Source of the DNA: Nissolia schottii
Taxonomy: Eukaryota > Streptophyta > Magnoliopsida > Fabales > Fabaceae
Assembly: GCA_003254905.1 (NCBI GenBank)
Contig: QANU01073503.1
Span: 443,694-507,693 of the forward strand
Length of the DNA: 64,000 bases
Direction of reading: 5' to 3'
The position numbers were made by a program, and so were the translations under genes. Positions within the stretch are counted from its first letter, which is position 1. Each line of letters opens with the position of its first letter. Shown piece by piece: positions 49,045 through 60,600 of this stretch. A model generated the notes under the pieces. That model had not been told where the DNA came from. It saw nothing but the letters and a program-made list of their open reading frames with translations, and searched no databases.

Positions 49045-49416
49045 CTAAACCAATTCCGCAGGAGTTAACTCTAACAACCACCTATCAAACTCTTGGGATG
49101 ACATGTTGTTGTTCATTAGCGTAGCACCGCCACCACCATGGCCGCCGCCACCTTGTACTGGTTCCCACGGCTTTGAATGAGCTATGGCCTCTGATGATGA
49201 TGAAACTTTATTAGCGGCCGCCGCGGCCCTCCTCCACGGCATCGTGGCGGCGCTGACGGAATAATTATTATTATTATAATCATTTTTGCGTCCAATCCAA
49301 GCCGTTGGAGAGTTCTTACCGGTGAGGCTCTGAACAACGTTCCTGAAATTGGTGGCATCGGTCTCAACGTACCGGGTCTCTATTTGCACAATCTTCGGTG
49401 GTTCACCACTCGTCAT
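49045..49416 (-). CDS. VQ-motif protein, 123 residues, intronless
   Basis: Residues 24-34 read FRNVVQSLTGK, the defining F-x-x-x-V-Q-x-L-T-G motif of plant VQ proteins, here the LTG type. VQ proteins are small nuclear cofactors that bind WRKY transcription factors and act in defence, stress and growth. Before the motif is KIVQIETRYVETDATN, a segment I recall from the short VQ1/VQ10-like group. The rest is low complexity: NNNN, an Ala-rich run (RRAAAAAANK), a Ser run, Gly/His-rich (GGGGHGGGG), then a conserved-looking C-terminus (SQEFDRWLLELTPAELV). The lack of introns fits most VQ genes. The start is the first Met, with an in-frame stop upstream. The subgroup is inference. Confidence 0.88.
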   Translation of the reverse strand: MTSGEPPKIVQIETRYVETDATNFRNVVQSLTGKNSPTAWIGRKNDYNNNNYSVSAATMPWRRAAAAANKVSSSSEAIAHSKPWEPVQGGGGHGGGGATLMNNNMSSQEFDRWLLELTPAELV

Positions 49417-49538
49417 AGATCAATCAAATTTGATAAATATATCTGACAAATTAATGGGATTAATATAGAGTAAATATGGTTTTTGAGCAATTTGTGTTGC
49501 GTTTTTTGTTTTGAGTGGGGATGTGGTTGGTTTAAAGT

Positions 49539-49547
49539 ATATATATA
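49539..49547 (-). promoter_or_regulatory. Probable TATA box of the VQ gene
   Basis: A TATATATA run about 125 bp before the start codon on the minus strand, giving an expected leader of about 90 nt. Position-based inference; AT-rich surroundings weaken it. Confidence 0.4.
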
Positions 49548-49559
49548 GATATAAAATGG

Positions 49560-52019
49560 ATGCGGCCAAATATAAAATGCAACATGAAAAAGGCATAAGA
49601 TGTCATTATGATTAGTGTGTCAGAGAAAAAAATATGCAGTCTAAGGAGACTGGTCAGTTGAAACTTTGTCAAGGGATCCATGTACTAGCACGCAATTTGG
49701 AATTTGGTCAAAAGGAATCACTATTTTATTTTTATTATTTTGCTATACATAATGTATGGTGAAAATAACCCAGGGGAACATAGGTACGAAATTGTGAACT
49801 AGGAAACAAAAATGTGGTCTTGGATTCCCCCCTGATCACGTGGCATGAAATGGTGCCACTCACATTCTAAGTCTAGTCACGTGCTCTGAAAAGCTGATCA
49901 CTGTGATGTCTTCGTATGTGATTATTTCAATTTATTTGTTAAAATTATAATTATTCTTTACAATTATTAATTTCATATATTTGTGTTAATTTTTAAAAAT
50001 AATTAGAATCTAAAAAAATGAAATTAGTTTTTCAGCTTTTCAAGGAAATTAAACAGAATAATTTTTTAAAAAATTGTTTTCAATTTTTTGAGTTCTATAT
50101 AAAAAAGTAAATTTTTAATATATTTTTTAAAACCAAAATAAACACACCTGCTATTAAGTTACGAATCATACTAGAGCCATGGTTTTTAGTTTAACGTATT
50201 CTCTTATTTATTTTATACATATGCTTATTCAAATATGAATTAATTTTAGTTTTAAATTTTAATAAGTGATAAATAAGAAAATGAATTAAGACAAAAAAAA
50301 AAGAATTCTCAAAACACTTCTCTAGTCACTTTGGTTGTGATTGAAAATCTAGAAGCTCGAACATTTTGCTTCATCCCACACCTTGGAATCTTTTGTAGCC
50401 AACAATGTGAAAATCTAATTGATTGTTTTATGTAAATTGAGTGATATAAAAAAGGCACCAGAAGACATGCAAGTCTCACTAGAATAATATATAAAATAAT
50501 GGGTTCACAAATGTTGCTATTGAAGATTAGTATCCATGGACAAATTATTACTTTTATGGATATAAACGGAAATTCAACGACAACATGATTATTAAATGAA
50601 ACAATAATACCTTTTTAAATATATATACCAAAAATATTATTCATAACACCTTAAAAGTAGTCACTTAACAACCACTAAAAAAAATAAACATCGTAAAATA
50701 AATAAATAAATATTATAAAATAAATAAACAAACATTGTTAAACATAGAAAATGAACAATATTAAACACGTGTGTGCATAGACACACAAAAATGTTTGTTT
50801 CTCTATTAATGACAATTAGGTAATTATTTTTTAGGTGTACAAATAACAAAACAATATATATGTGTGTGTGTGAGATTTTCTCGTCATTAATTAGTGCGCA
50901 TCACTTAGACGAGTTGGATTCAATTTTTTCTTTTTGTGCTGAATTTGATTCAATTTAACTATACGTTTTAATATCTCTCTCCTTTAAATTTTTTTAAATA
51001 TTAATATTGTATGAAATTTTAGGTTTGAACATTCTTAAATATAATTTTTGAAGTATAAAAGGAAATTCAACTAAAATAGTTTTTTTCCTGGCAAAGGTAG
51101 CATTCAAATAAAATACTTGCATGCGAAGAAAGTATTTTGTTTTTTAAGATGACATTAATCAGTGGTATATAATCATTATAAGGTGTCATATTCGAAGCAT
51201 TTATTTTTCATCAAGATCTAACAAGAATGATAATAAAGTTAAGAAATATAAAAAATGTTTAGCTTGTTAAAGAATTTAAAATGGCATGATTTTATTGGTA
51301 AAATAAGATTAACAAGTTTTAAATATAATAAAAAATATTAATATTTACAAAATATTTTATTTTAGGTTTCTTAAGCAGTGCATTAGAAAATCCTACTAAA
51401 AAATGCATTCAACTTTCTTCTTAGATATCCTTTGACTAGGAAATTTGGAATGTTGATTTGGAAAGAAAGCTGTTTCCAGAAAAGTAAACTTTCAAAATAA
51501 TGATCTCTTACAACTTATCTTAACACCTAAGTCATGATTTTCCCACGTGTGGCATTTTGTGGAAACTTAAATTATGGCTAGAGAGAGAGTTCAAGATTAT
51601 GTTCAACATTGCTTTCTATTCTTCTCCTTCCATATATTGCTTCCAATTAAGGAAATTGTACAGAAGATCCTGAATCCTGATCATGACCAACTTTAATTTT
51701 TTAAATTATGAATTTCATGTGGTTAAGAATCTCAAACTGTTGCTTTCTATACTTAGTTTTGGATTTTAAATCATGCTGGGGACGTTAGATTTACTATGGA
51801 TTTTTTTTTTTGCTTAGCACGGTGCGGTTGATTGGTGTTTTAAGGAGCATAAAATTTTATTTAGTTATAGAGATAAGTAAAAAAAGTTTATATCTTAGGA
51901 TAAAAAATTAATGTATTTTTTATATTTTTGTTTTGTTGGGATATGGAGACAATGATAAATACTTAGTGTTTTCCATAAAATAATTCCAAAGAAAATTACT
52001 TGGCGCAAACGCAAAAAAT
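49560..52019. other. Intergenic, no gene recognised
   Basis: AT-rich sequence upstream of the VQ gene. ATAA-type and TG-type microsatellites occur near 50690-50720 and 50863-50872. No gene or RNA supported. Confidence 0.45.
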
Positions 52020-52990
52020 TGTTTTAAAGCGAGACAAGTGATTATAAGTTCTCGGTAAAGAACATGGGTGTGAATTTAAAATGCAAGAAGTAGAGAAGTG
52101 AAATTGAAATACTTTATTTATAATCACTGAAGAGTGGTTCTAGAATACAATTTCCTTGTCAAAGCAGAGAATTGAGCGTAAGAGTAAGAGAGGGAATGAA
52201 GTAAAGAACTAAGACTAAAAGAACTACTCCTATTGAAACAAAGAGTAAAATGCAGAAAAGTAAAGATAAGTGGCATACATTGGGTTTTTGCGTACTGTTC
52301 TCGTCGTTAGGGGACTTGTGAGTATTTAGTAATTAATGAACCGCCCTTGATTTGTTCCCAGAGCCCTCTATTTATAAAATTTCAGGGCCTATAACCGTCA
52401 TTTCCCAACTCTATCGTGGTTCAAAAAATATGGGCCAATTAAACCACTATGCATGACATGTGCATACAGTGGCTATCATTACGTATCCCTTATGCACACG
52501 TCAAGTCTTGAAGATGGGTAGTTATTGCCCTTCGTGTACCATGTCAGATGGGAAGTTACCCTTGCTACAAGAGGTGTCCGTTGGTAACCGTTTCCTCCAA
52601 AAGACTTCCTTTGAATCGTATTATACTTTTTCTTGCTAACTCTTAAACCATGTCGCAATCCTAACCTCGTAGATGACTCTTGCTGTTCTATTGGGACCAT
52701 CATTTTTTGGTGACTTTTCATATTTGCGATAGTCTAGATTTGATACACTTCTCCTAATCCATTGGTCGCAAAACATCATTGTCAACATATTTGCTCCACT
52801 TGAGTAGTGACCTTGATGTATGATCAACCATTCCCAAGATTTCTGTTGCCTGTCGTTTATCATTAACTTTGACTCTTCCTATTGCGACTAAACCACTAAA
52901 TTGGTATTCATGTCGCCAACATACTTTCTGATGATTACTCACATTGTCATTGCTTAAACTCACTTATCTTTATTTCCTGTCATGCCTTCT
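52020..52990 (-). mobile_element. Probable LTR remnant or solo LTR, limits uncertain
   Basis: Read on the minus strand there is a TATA box (ATTTTATAAATAGAGGGCTC) near 52385-52365, followed about 250 bp later by 'tcagtgattataaataaagtatttcaatt' (52135-52105), a polyadenylation-like U5 segment typical of plant LTRs. Upstream the GC content is higher than in surrounding DNA and several unrelated short ORFs run through. A left boundary TGTTTT at 52020 is possible. Paired ends and a target duplication were not found. Confidence 0.38.
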
Positions 52991-52999
52991 AGTCATGTC

Positions 53000-53245
53000 G
53001 CAAATTTTGGCGACCCTAACACTTAGTTTTAATGAAATTGTAAATGAGTATGAATATGACCCAAATGATATTTTAAGTCATTTTTTCATGTATTCATATC
53101 TTATCACCACAAAACCAAACGTGACATAGGTATAATAAATTTTATCTTGTATATCATCACCAAACATAATACATGATTGACTTTTAGTCTTATATTTTAT
53201 GTCTGTCCCATGTCTCTATATTTTAGTCATGTTTTAATAACCAAA
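53000..53245 (-). mobile_element. MITE family B, copy 2 (reverse orientation)
   Basis: Its reverse complement follows 12954-13269 closely: 'gtttggtgatgatatacaagat', 'gtcacgtttggttttgtggtgataagatatg' and 'tgacttaaaatat' in the same order (with point differences). One end is partly eroded. Confidence 0.58.
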
Positions 53246-54662
53246 GGCAACAATTATGATTCAAAATATTAAAGTAATGATTTATAGTCTTAACGAGTCC
53301 TACACTGAACACGTAAGCAAGTTCAATGTAGTACTAAAGTTATTATTATGTTCTCCCACTCAACAGATTATGAATTTGCCTTTATTGAAGAATTTAGACA
53401 AGATAGAAAAAATTCTTGTTACTCAATCTCAATTATGTGTTCCCAGACCAAAAAACAAAACTTATCCCCTCTGTTACAGTTTTGTGAAGTATAAAAAATA
53501 CATAAATTTTTTATTCGGGTGTCTTTATCCCCCTTTTACTTTATCATGTTTCCAGTATCAACTGCTTAACCATATTAAAAGCAAGACGAAATAAAGTGGA
53601 ATGGCAGTTTGGTCTGAATTTAGTAGCACATTATCTTCATATGAATATTGGGCCCATAAATCTAGTATTCCAGCCCACTTCTGCAACTCTTTCCAAGAAA
53701 ACAAATACAACAATGCATAAGTGGGCCACAAATCTTATATTGCAGTTTGGGCTGAGTAGTATAGGCAGATCACGAGATCAATTCATCTTTTGGCCAGCAT
53801 TTCTGTCTCCAATGTAAAAAGGTCATGACCCAAAAGTATATGATCCACATTAATCACAAAAATCTGATCTGCCTGGGCAAAATGTGTTACTATAAAATAG
53901 AAAATACGGAAAACAGAAGTTCTACACTACAAAATGAACCAAACGATAGTGTAAAGAGACTGGCTTAGTGGTTTTAAAAAAATGTGTTCCTTACCTTTAA
54001 TTAGCTAGGTATGAATTTTGAACAAATACATGGGGGAAATCGCTTAATTAAATTTGCAAAGAATACTGTACATAAAAATGGATTCACAAAGAAAAAACGG
54101 TCATGTTAAATTAAAAATTATAAACACCACATAATCTTTAGAAACTCAAAATAATTATAATGATTTACTCAAGGGAATCTTAGTAATTTGCATGAGATCA
54201 TAGATTCAAATCTCAATGTTAATGATATCTAATATTTTTTTTTAAATGAGTAATGATATATATTCTCTTACAAAAGATTTACAAATTATCTTCATACTAA
54301 AATGAATAAAAATGTAAGAAGATATATTATTAGTCCTTCTTAGACAATGTTTCAAATATCCTAGAAGGAATCTGAGTATCTTCGTAAACGCTTAAAAAAT
54401 CTAAAGATATACTCTGATCTTGATAAGATGATCTAAGCTTATTTATATTCCCTAATATTATGATGCTATTACTTAAATTTTATTTTATAAATTATAAAAT
54501 AAAAAATGATGCGAGAGATCAACTCATCTCACCCCCTCATGATCTGCTAGCTCTGGTTCTTGTTTGCCTCTCTTGTTCCACACAGACACACACACACACA
54601 TAGACACACAATCTCACTATGGTGTGTTAATCACACGGAAGAAACCAGTTTCCTCATTTTTC
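53246..54662. other. Intergenic and 5' flank of CUL4
   Basis: The 112-codon frame at 53256-53594 has no recognisable domain. A CA-type microsatellite at about 54579-54610 probably lies in the CUL4 leader. No clear TATA box was found close to the gene. Confidence 0.42.
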
Positions 54663-57600
54663 ATGTCTCACACCCCTGCCAAACGCTCCCTAGCTTCTTC
54701 GCCTTCAGCCTCAGCTACTTCTTCTTCTTCATCTATGAAAAAGGCCAAGTCCCAGGCCCTCGCGTTTACCCACTCTTCCTCTGACGACGACGTCGTTTTG
54801 GACCCTTCCTCTATTATCCCCATGGCCCTCGACGACGATCCCAAAGCCCCAAACGACCCCACCTCCCGCGCCGCCGGCGCCATGGCCGCCAATCTCTCCC
54901 GCAAGAAAGCCACTCCTCCTCAGCCCCCTAAGAAGCTCCTCATCAAGCTCCACAAAGGTTCCCCTCCGATTTTCCCCTCTTTTGTTAATTTCTGTTCTCA
55001 TTTCCATTTCCAATTCCCTATTTGAGGGTTTCTTTGCATCGATTCTTCGATTGCTACTTCCGCTGTCTTCAGCTGATAGGGTTTTTTCTTTGTTGAGTTT
55101 GTGTCTGCTTATTACGGATTACAGGGAATTTTTGAATTTTGTTTTCTTGATCTGTGTTTCTAATTGGATGTAGCTAGCAGTTACAGTCTTTAATTTGTTT
55201 CTTCAATTTCATTTTCTTCGGTCATGGTAACCTTTTAAATGTTAAGCGCAATATCAAAATAGCTCAGTTTCTTCTAGAAACAACATAGACTGAGGATTTT
55301 TAATTCGCGAGTCATAATATATGCAAGTCCTAATTTAAAAACTTAAACCTGACTTTGGCTTTTTTGGTCAGTCATTTGGTAATACGTGTGATACTATGCT
55401 CTGTTCCTCTCTCCCCGGGGTTCAAGTTCCAACCCTAACTGGAGCAAAGAAAAGTTCTCAATGTAAGATTATATTATTTGTTTGATAATTTCCTAGGTCA
55501 ATTCAGTTTGGAAGATGTTAGTTAGTAGTTATTGAGTATTTTGAAACTTGTGATTGTGAAAAGCTCTATTATGAGAAATAATGATGGTTTGCTTCTTGCA
55601 ATCCGTTGTTGTCCTGATGGATTGCCCTTCTGGTTACGTACCAATTTGTTGTTGCCTTTTGTTAGCATTTCAAAAACAGTGATTGTAAATTGGGCTACAG
55701 TTAAGCTGTTATATGGTGGGATTTAACTTTGAGATATCTATCATATGCATCCAGCTAGGTTTTTTGTTTGTTCTTATGCCTGCCTTATGATAATGTTGAA
55801 TTTACCCATAAGACATGGTAGTACTGCAAGTTTATTTTCCTTATGTGGAACATATTTGATGTGTAATGTTCTTTTGAAACGCACTGGCAGAGTAGTATTA
55901 CAACTAATTTTAGATATTTAGTTTATCAATAGGATGACTTGAAAATTTCATTTATACTTTCCCGTTTTTCTGTTAAAGGCAAACCAACACTCCCTGTGAA
56001 TTTTGAGGAGGATACATGGGCGAAATTGAAGTCTGCTATCTGTGCTATATTCTTGAAGCAACCAGATTCTTGTGACTTGGAGAAGCTTTATCAGGTAATC
56101 CTGTTGTTATTATTATTATGGAAAATATGGTTGGTTTAGCCCCGTGAGTTTTACGGTGCATTAGCTCATTAGTGTCTCATGTGAACTCATCATATCCATA
56201 GGCTGTGAGTGATCTTTGCCTTTATAAAATGGGCGGAAATCTTTATCAACGGATTGAAAAGGAATGTGAAGCACATATATCTGCAGCATTGCAGTCTTTG
56301 GTTGGCCAAAGCCCAGATTTGGTTGTCTTTTTATCTCTAGTTGAGAGATGTTGGCAGGATCTTTGTGACCAAATGTTGATGATTCGTGGTATAGCCTTGT
56401 ATCTGGATAGGACGTATGTGAAGCAAACAGCAAATGTACGGTCATTATGGGACATGGGCTTACAACTTTTCCGCAAGCATCTTGCATTATCTCCTGAAGT
56501 AGAACACAAAACTGTTACTGGTCTTCTACGAATGATTGGAAGTGAAAGGTAAATCCATGTTTTGCAATCTCAGTTTATAAACAAATGGTAGACCTTTTTA
56601 ACGACTATACGCTCATGTCATTTTTTGAATGTTCCATCCATGATCCATGTGTGCAGGGGGGAGGGGTCTATTTCTTTGGTTCTTTCTGCTTTCATCATAG
56701 GGTTTTATGTTTCTGCCCTCATTCCTTTTCTAAATTTATTTTGGTATTGAATGAAATGCATGCATGTAGAATATGGTTGCCGATAATGATATTATTATTG
56801 ATCATGATAATGTCATTCACCAAATCAAAATTGCTGATTCAATTTCTATTCAAGGTCAGGATTAAGTGTGTTCCCCTTTCCTTTATAAACTATCTTTTCC
56901 TTTAAAACAGTAAGATGTGTCGAACGAAGGTTGGAAGATATAATTTTGAGTATTTTGCGATTGATTAATTTGGGTAAAAATAGTCAAGCATGTTTTGTTT
57001 GTGGGAATGGCTATTTTATTCTGCATAAAACACCATTAGAGTGTCCATTTATTTGTTAGGTTAGCAAAATGAGCTAGGATGGCTACACTCTCGACTTTTT
57101 ATTTACAAAAGCAAAGGGTCATTAATTGCACATGAAGGGGAAGGATTAGAGGGGTTTGGATGGGATTCTTATTATTATGGATGGGTTTGTTCACATGTAA
57201 TGATTTCCCTACTCTTGGAAGTAGTAGTATTTATACTATCCAGTATTCACAAAATAATGCTACCAATCTCTTACTGCTTTTGCTATCCATCTTAACACCT
57301 GTTCCATCTCTCCTGGATAAACTGTAAGGTTATTAACATCTATGTTCATTGGACAGAATATAAGGCTTTATTTTCTTCTTGCAATTTAGTTTTTCCATTT
57401 AGCTTCGGAATATATACTTCAGAATCCAAGTGTTGTGGAAAGAGGATACACTAAAAAATTGTACTTTATCTAACTGAATGTGGTTAGTTTTGTTCATAGT
57501 AATCGAACTTTGCATGATCTGAGTGAATATGACACTGATGAGAGAGCATGTTTTGTCAAGGATCAACAGGGGTTTGTCGTATTACTGTTAAAAAAAAAAA

Positions 57601-60600
57601 TATTACAGCCCTTGTTAGTGGTTTAGGTTGAAGGATAGTTTAGTGAATAATTTTGACTTGAGTGGTCTGAATCTATGGATGTGTGCAAGGTTAGGGGCTG
57701 GACTAGTCTTCCGTTATATTTGAATGAATTTGACCAACAGACTACTTCAATGGGTGACACCTTGATTTATATACTTCTTTTCTTCTCATTACCATTATTT
57801 GTGATTTCGGGCATCAGATTATCCCTCTTCATATTGAAAACAAAGCTAAATGATCCACCTGCCTACAAATAAGATCATCAATTTCTTCAACTTGTGCTGT
57901 GCCTTACTTTGTTTTTTTTTTTTTCCTCTTTTTCCTTTTATGTCTGATTCTCAGATTAGGTGAAGCAGTCGATAGAACTCTTCTAAATCATCTTTTGAAG
58001 ATGTTTACCGCACTTGGAATTTATGCAGAAAGCTTTGAGAAGCCATTCCTTGAATCCACATCTGAATTTTATGCTGCTGAAGGTATGAAATGCATGCAGC
58101 AATCAGATGTTCCAGATTATTTGAAGCATGTGGAGGTGCTTCCTTTTCCTTAACCTGTTCTGTTATCTTGTTAGCTTCAGTTATTGGCATTTGTATGTGC
58201 TCCTTTTAGTAATCCCTTAACAGTTGGATCTTGTCATGCAATGTCAGAATTTTATCTAATCATAAAAGTTATCTTTCTTTGCATATTCAATCCCTTCCCA
58301 TTTGCCACGTTGTTTATTTACTGTATAGATATTTTTGTGTACTCATTTTCGCAGACTAGATTGCAAGAGGAACATGAAAGATGTTTAATCTACTTGGATG
58401 CTAGTACTAGGAAGCCATTGATAGCAACTGCAGAAAAGCAACTTCTTGAACGACATATACCTGCCATTCTTGACAAGGTTATGATTGCCACAGCTTCTTG
58501 ATTTTTCTAGGTGGTTATTTTTTTGGGTTGAATTGTTTCCGATTGATTCAGTTTTATTGCTTGTGTTACAGGGTTTCTCTATGCTTATGGATGGGAATCG
58601 TGTTGATGACCTTCAGCGACTGTACTCACTCTTTTTAAGGGTTAACGCCCTTGAGTCACTAAGGCAGGCCATTAGTTCATACATCAGGAGAACTGGGCAG
58701 GGCATTGTTATGGATGAGGAGAAAGATAAAGACATGGTTTCATCCCTTCTGGAATTTAAGGCTTCTCTTGACAGAATATGGGAAGAAAGCTTTTTCAAAA
58801 ATGAGGCATTTTGTAACACCATTAAAGATGCATTTGAGCATCTTATCAATCTACGGCAGGTATTCCCATTTTTCTGTTGTCATTTCCATCTTTGTGGTTA
58901 GTTTCTGTTCTGAAATTTTAGAAATGTCTTGAGGTAGCAAGTTCCAGAGTCCAGCCAATAAGTTTTGGGTCAAATTTTCGAGTATGCTTTCATTTAATAT
59001 TTCTGGTAGCCTTTCCTTTCTCCTCAAGCTCCTTGTTAGAATTGCCTTAAGGATAAATGAAGGCACTCAGTGCTAGAACACCCCCTCTTATATGAGAATG
59101 TATGTTAACTAACCCATGTTTGTTATTACCTTTGTTTCAATATATACAGTTTCGTTTGTTTATTAATGTCGGTTCAATGAACTTTGCATGAATATGTTGC
59201 ATTTTTCTTGCTAATATGAAAAGAAAGTTCAACAATTAAGATCTGTATCCATCCAACGACTGATCCTCAACCTGATATTGGTTGAAAAAATAATTCATAT
59301 CTGTTATATGATGCTGTACAGTAGCCAGCAATGTTGATTTGTGAACATGTAACGACTTCAAAAGATGATCAATTTGGCTTGATTTTCCTGGTTTTTTAAA
59401 TTACTCAAAGCTAAATATCACATTAGTTCCTGTTTTAACTTTTAAGTTTGTGGCTTTGCAACCTGAACCTGTTAGGTAGTAGCTTTATAAGGAAGGCCAA
59501 CAATTTTATCCTTTATTTATCATAAGTATGTCTTCTACATCCTCATCATAAAACTGAAACCTGATAAATGCCATTGCTGCAAAGATCACTATAGCTAATG
59601 TCCTTTAGATGCCATTGAATTGCTTTCCATGTTTTCCGCATGTTATGACAGTGTAGCTGTTGTTGAGTGTAATACTATTTTAATACTATTTTATAATAAA
59701 AAAGAATACATTAATAGAAAGGAGTGAATGTAGATCTGGGAGGAGGATGAGAATGTAAGGGACGAGACATCCTTGAATATATGGCATTCCTTGCCAACCA
59801 ATGGCAGCCTAGAATTGCCATAAGCTCTGTACTGCTATAGAAACATAGCCTTCTTTTTACTTCCAAAACCTTTCAAGTTTATCACAAGAAATTATTCCAA
59901 TGGGAGAGGATTTTCCCCCTTTTCACTTAGGGAATCCCAAACAGGTTCTTCCACAAGAAAGTAGCTACCATACCGTGCATAATAAATGGGCTCCAGTTTC
60001 TGAACTGGATCTTCATAAGAAACATATCAGGACCAAGAGCTGTGTTAGCTATTATGTTTATGAACCACCACGTTCCAGTTTTTGTATTTAAATATCTTCC
60101 ACAGCTAATGGATCGTACTATAGTGTGTCCTTCAGAGGGCTTGTCAAATAGCTATGATGTGCTTTTTGGTCCTCAACTTAGGTCAATCACTTATTTGGGA
60201 TTTATTGTGTGAGATGTGCAGTCAACTGACTGTTTGATGCTATTTTTTCTCCATGGCAGAACCGACCTGCGGAGTTGATTGCCAAGTTTTTAGATGAAAA
60301 GCTCCGTGCAGGTAATAAGGGTACGTCTGAAGAGGAATTGGAGGGTACACTTGACAAAGTCCTGGTTTTATTCAGATTCATTCAGGTATATGCTCTGTGT
60401 TACTTTGGTGAAAGTAGCTAACAGTTACACATTGTTTCTTGTATTTTTCATTTATGTCCTTAGTGTTATCGTGCACTTCTACTTATCTTTCTCTCTGTGC
60501 TGATGCTGGCAAGACTACTTGACATTTTGTTGTTTAAGGGCAAGGATGTGTTTGAAGCATTCTATAAGAAAGATCTTGCGAAAAGACTGCTTTTAGGAAA

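Noticed and set aside
55400..55450. 'ggggttcaagttccaaccc' in CUL4 intron 1, resembling a tRNA T-arm
   Set aside because: No matching acceptor stem or anticodon arm upstream; treated as chance or old repeat sequence.
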